From positions 16,717-80,716 of the forward strand of contig NZ_CCDG010000010.1 of assembly GCF_000723885.1 (NCBI RefSeq): a DNA stretch of 64,000 nt. The letters run 5' to 3'. The notes beneath the pieces are model-generated. The model did no database searches and had not been told where the DNA came from. It saw only the letters and a list, made by a program, of their open reading frames with translations. Below, piece after piece: positions 61,322-64,000 of this stretch; position 1 is the first letter of the stretch, and each line of letters opens with the position of its first letter. Origin of the DNA: Paenibacillus camerounensis. GTDB lineage: Bacteria > Bacillota > Bacilli > Paenibacillales > Paenibacillaceae. The position numbers were made by a program, and so were the translations under genes.

Positions 61322-61415
61322 CTGCAACCTGGCTATCCTGGTCCCAAGAATTGAGACTGTAGATCCATGGCTTTGCGTCATTTCCTTTCGGAGAACTTTG
61401 CCGATATTTGGTTAG
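61322..61415 (-). promoter_or_regulatory. Class I cyclic-di-GMP (GEMM) riboswitch
   Basis: On the minus strand CTAACC, then CGGCAAAG, a GAAA tetraloop hairpin (CTCCGAAAGGA), the near-invariant GACGCAAAGCC, a second hairpin (TCTCAA/TTGGGA), and GGATAGCCAGGTTGC. This order is that of the GEMM-I aptamer, with the tetraloop, its receptor arm and the closing helix AACC/GGTT. A sigma-A promoter lies upstream and the ThDP enzyme gene downstream. The base before GCAAA is G, which I take to favour c-di-GMP over cGAMP, though numbering was done by eye. Confidence 0.82.
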
Positions 61416-61456
61416 GTACTAAGTTGGATAATATTTCTTTGGTTAAATTTACTTTT

Positions 61457-61486
61457 ACAATATATTTTTAACTCTATCATTGTCAA
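61457..61486 (-). promoter_or_regulatory. Promoter of the riboswitch operon
   Basis: On the minus strand TTGACA (61481-61486), 18 bases, TATTGT (61457-61462). The -35 is perfect. The predicted leader to the start codon is about 250 bases. Confidence 0.7.
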
Positions 61487-61549
61487 TACAATTATGCAGA
61501 AAAGTGCGAAAATTGACGAATTGCAGGACAATTTAGTGAATCCGTCTTA

Positions 61550-61591
61550 CAAAAATCAAAAGAGCTGCCGCATGATGTAAGCGGCAGCTCT
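61550..61591 (-). terminator. Terminator after the chemoreceptor gene
   Basis: AGAGCTGCCGC and its exact complement around a 9-base loop, followed on the minus strand by TTTTGATTTTTG. It separates the chemoreceptor transcript from the riboswitch operon. Confidence 0.88.
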
Positions 61592-61611
61592 AGGACTGAA
61601 GTAATACTTGC

Positions 61612-62862
61612 TTAGAACTTGAAAATGTGAATGGTTTTTTGCAGCTGGAATACTGCCTGGGTCATTTTGTCTGTCTCATCAGCAACGGATTGGAGAGCAT
61701 TGATCTGTTCATTCATGGCTGCGGACACCTCTTCAGTACCGGCTGCCGTCTGCTGGGTAATTGCCGATATATTTTCAATGGCACCGGAAATTTTGAGGGC
61801 GCTCTCCAGCATAAGGTCACTCTCCTGGGAAAAGGCGGCGATCTGCTCGGTTATGTATTGAACGCTTTGGACGATCTGGGAGAAGATATGGGCCGTTTCC
61901 ACGATCAGTTCATTCTGTACCTGTACAACCTCTTCGTTAATCGCGATATTCTCTACAGCCTGCTTAATATCAGTTTCAATGCTGCGAATCAGGCCGAAGA
62001 CTTCTTTGGTTGAGGCGGTTGACTCCTCTGCAAGCTTGCGGACCTCCTGGGCGACAACGGCAAAGCCGCGTCCGTGCTCACCTGCGCGTGCCGCCTCGAT
62101 TGAAGCATTCAGCGACAGCAGATTGGTCTGCTCAGCGATTTCGGTAATGGACTTGGCTATCATGGAAATGCCGCGTGCGTTCTGGGAGAGCGCCTCAATG
62201 GTACCGGCAACCTTGTTGGTAGCCTCGATGTTTTTGCGCATGCCTTCCGCTTGGGTATCTACTGACAGTCGTCCCTGCTCAACCAATTCAAGCGTATGTA
62301 TGGAGCGTTTATTCATTTCCTTGGTGGAGTGAGTGTAGTTAGCCACCTTGGTTTCAATATCCTTGATGGATTCCGTCATGTCCGCAATATCCGCTGAGAT
62401 CTCATTGGCGCCGACCGCCAGCTCGTTGGAGGAGGAGGCCACCTGGGCCATTACAATTTTGAGGCTGTGATTCTTGTCCTCGATGCCTCTGCTGGCATCC
62501 ATTACATGGCGTGTGATCTGTGACGCTTCGGTCAGAATCCTCTTGAGCTTGTCAATCATAACGTTGAAGGAGCGGCTGACCTCGCCCATCGACCCGTTCT
62601 CATCAGCCCGGCTTGTAAAATCGCCCTTGGCAATGGTGTGGGTAACATTGGAGAATTCATCAAATGAAGATGTAAGCGTTCTCTCAACGAAACGCGCGAG
62701 AGGGTAGGTCAGACCGGCCAGTGCAGCAATAAGGATAATGCCGAGAACGATTTTGCCAATCATTACAAGAGTGATTAAAACCGGGACAGCGAACAAAGCG
62801 GCAACAAGGTAACAGCCGGCAACGATTCTCTGCTTTAACGGAAGCTTGGTCATCCAGTCCAT
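61612..62862 (-). CDS. Methyl-accepting chemotaxis-like protein without an outer sensor domain
   Basis: A 416-residue protein. Two adjacent N-terminal helices (about residues 13-58) are followed by a HAMP domain ([20 protein letters not shown]), a long coiled coil, and the CheA/CheW-binding hairpin tip [21 protein letters not shown] with [15 protein letters not shown]. The helices are separated by only a few residues, so there is no periplasmic-type ligand domain; sensing must be by membrane, HAMP or partner proteins. Its own terminator separates it from the c-di-GMP riboswitch operon downstream. Confidence 0.92.
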   Translation of the reverse strand: MDWMTKLPLKQRIVAGCYLVAALFAVPVLITLVMIGKIVLGIILIAALAGLTYPLARFVERTLTSSFDEFSNVTHTIAKGDFTSRADENGSMGEVSRSFNVMIDKLKRILTEASQITRHVMDASRGIEDKNHSLKIVMAQVASSSNELAVGANEISADIADMTESIKDIETKVANYTHSTKEMNKRSIHTLELVEQGRLSVDTQAEGMRKNIEATNKVAGTIEALSQNARGISMIAKSITEIAEQTNLLSLNASIEAARAGEHGRGFAVVAQEVRKLAEESTASTKEVFGLIRSIETDIKQAVENIAINEEVVQVQNELIVETAHIFSQIVQSVQYITEQIAAFSQESDLMLESALKISGAIENISAITQQTAAGTEEVSAAMNEQINALQSVADETDKMTQAVFQLQKTIHIFKF

Positions 62863-62953
62863 AATAAAGTTCCCCCTAAAAAAGATGGTGTGTATTGTAA
62901 TAGTATAGGTGATCTGCGGGGAAACAGTCTATTGTAAAAACTGACATAAAACT

Positions 62954-63943
62954 TCAAAGTCCAGATTCCCCGGCTGAGGCGGATTGCGCAATTTCTTCAT
63001 ATAAAATAGAGGTTCCCTGCAAAGATTCTATCAGCATGTTCACCAGCTCCTCAGGCGCTGTTGCAACAGCCTCCTGTCCCAGAGACAAAATGATTGTGCA
63101 GGCTGATTCCGGTGTGTGAAACTCAGCCTGAACCTTCTGCCAGCCTGCTTTGGATGAAGGCGCTGCAGCCAGTACGGCTGCATAACGCTCCTGCCTAAGG
63201 GTTTTCATGCCGGAGGCGCTGAGCAGCAGGGTAACAGGATACCTGGGCAGTGCTGCCTTAAATGAAGCAGTGGATTCCTCCCAGTAACGTGCCAGATCAA
63301 AGCCTGCCGGACGGGTAAAGGCGTCATCCGTTAATTCAGCAGAAATAATCCGGGATACCCGGAAAGTCCGCAGCTCTCCGCCGCTTAAGGCAGCGGCATA
63401 CCAGACACCGCGTTTGGCAATGAGACCCAGCGGGGAGATCAGCCGTTCTTTGCGCTCATCATTATTGCTGTATACAATCAACACCTTATGGTCTGTCCAT
63501 ACAGCTTCCTGCAGGAGAGTAAGGTAAGGATACGCTTCCCCGGAAGGATGCCAGCCTGCGCCGTCGATATGAATGCGCTGGTTAAGCAGCTGGATCTGTG
63601 AGTGCTGCGGCTGGGCCGCCGCCGCTTCCAGCTTACGGACGGCAGAGGAATAGTCCTCCTTGATGCCAAGCGCTTCAATGACAGCGGAATCGGCTGTCAG
63701 GAGCAGTGAACCTATCTCCCCCGGCTTCATCCCGGTTAAGGCGGTTCTGTAGCCTGCCGGCAGCAACCAGCCGCCGTCTCGCCCTCTTTCGGCGAATACT
63801 GGAACACCGGACGCGCTAAGTGCCTCCATATCACGCACTATAGTCCGTTCAGAGACCTCAAGAAGTCCGGCCAGCTCGCGGGAGCTGACTTTGCCGCGGG
63901 CCTGCAGCAGGAGCAGTATAGATAATAAACGGTCAGCCCTCAT
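62954..63943 (-). CDS. HTH_11/WYL-domain transcriptional regulator (YafY-like)
   Basis: A 329-residue protein. The N-terminal helix-turn-helix (ADRLLSILLLLQARGKVSSR, then ELAGLLEVSERTIVRDMEAL) is followed by a WYL domain near residues 140-210 (KRGVWYAAALSGGELRTFRVSRI) and a C-terminal WCX-type extension. WYL domains bind nucleic acid or small ligands. The ATG follows AAAGGAG. The target is not evident; the neighbour on this strand is a chemoreceptor gene. Only 57 AT-rich bases remain upstream before the window ends. Confidence 0.92.
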   Translation of the reverse strand: MRADRLLSILLLLQARGKVSSRELAGLLEVSERTIVRDMEALSASGVPVFAERGRDGGWLLPAGYRTALTGMKPGEIGSLLLTADSAVIEALGIKEDYSSAVRKLEAAAAQPQHSQIQLLNQRIHIDGAGWHPSGEAYPYLTLLQEAVWTDHKVLIVYSNNDERKERLISPLGLIAKRGVWYAAALSGGELRTFRVSRIISAELTDDAFTRPAGFDLARYWEESTASFKAALPRYPVTLLLSASGMKTLRQERYAAVLAAAPSSKAGWQKVQAEFHTPESACTIILSLGQEAVATAPEELVNMLIESLQGTSILYEEIAQSASAGESGL

Positions 63944-64000
63944 GGTTAAGCTCCTTTCCGCTCGAAACCCTTTTATTTTTTATTATATCCTTTATATATG

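Overview
The window looks like a chromosomal segment of a Paenibacillus-type endospore former (Bacillota). The evidence is the dense sporulation and germination gene content (a GerA-type receptor operon, spoVAA/AB, a SpoVAF-like protein, gerW, dacB, spmAB), strong GGAGG-type ribosome binding sites, GC-rich third codon positions, and gene order shared with Bacillus subtilis (spoVA-lysA-ppiB; rib-scpAB-dacB-spmAB-rluB-resABCDE). No rRNA, tRNA, CRISPR array, transposase or prophage was seen.

Layout: 1-9.1 kb holds iron-siderophore functions (end of a FecCD permease, a ferredoxin-NADP reductase, a Fur-boxed substrate-binding lipoprotein and a Btr-like AraC regulator) surrounding a GerA-family A-C-B germinant receptor operon. 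9.2-15.1 kb holds a thioredoxin-like ferredoxin, an AI-2E family permease, a carboxylesterase, a membrane-anchored PstS-like protein, and a DMT transporter under an FMN riboswitch. 15.3-21.2 kb is a shortened spoVA locus (spoVAA, spoVAB, a spoVAF-like gene with a long acidic head) followed by lysA and ppiB. 21.3-31.7 kb is accessory surface and efflux content: a YwaF-like membrane protein, a 1192-residue LPQTG-anchored repeat protein, an MBOAT/SGNH acyl-transfer pair, and an MFS pump divergent from an XRE-TPR regulator with two identical palindromic operators. 31.8-34.3 kb holds a two-component system and mscL.

34.4-57.0 kb corresponds to the B. subtilis rib-scp-dacB-spm-rlu-res region: an FMN riboswitch and ribD-ribE-ribBA-ribH, scpAB, DUF2953-gerW, dacB-spmAB, rluB, resABCDE. 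It is interrupted by a beta-glucoside PTS cassette (GH1 phospho-beta-glucosidase, LicT-type antiterminator, EIIBCA, HPr). In that cassette the first three genes are each preceded by their own RAT/terminator pair, so LicT would control its own gene as well as the enzyme and the permease.

57.1-64.0 kb holds glpK; a minus-strand operon (ThDP-dependent enzyme, carboxymuconolactone-decarboxylase-like protein, small STAS-like protein) whose leader contains what reads as a class I cyclic-di-GMP (GEMM) riboswitch; a chemoreceptor-like protein; and a WYL regulator. The riboswitch operon is the best candidate here for an undescribed system: a second-messenger RNA apparently controls an alpha-keto-acid-type enzyme of unknown substrate rather than motility or matrix genes. 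All assignments come from reading the sequence; no database search was run.
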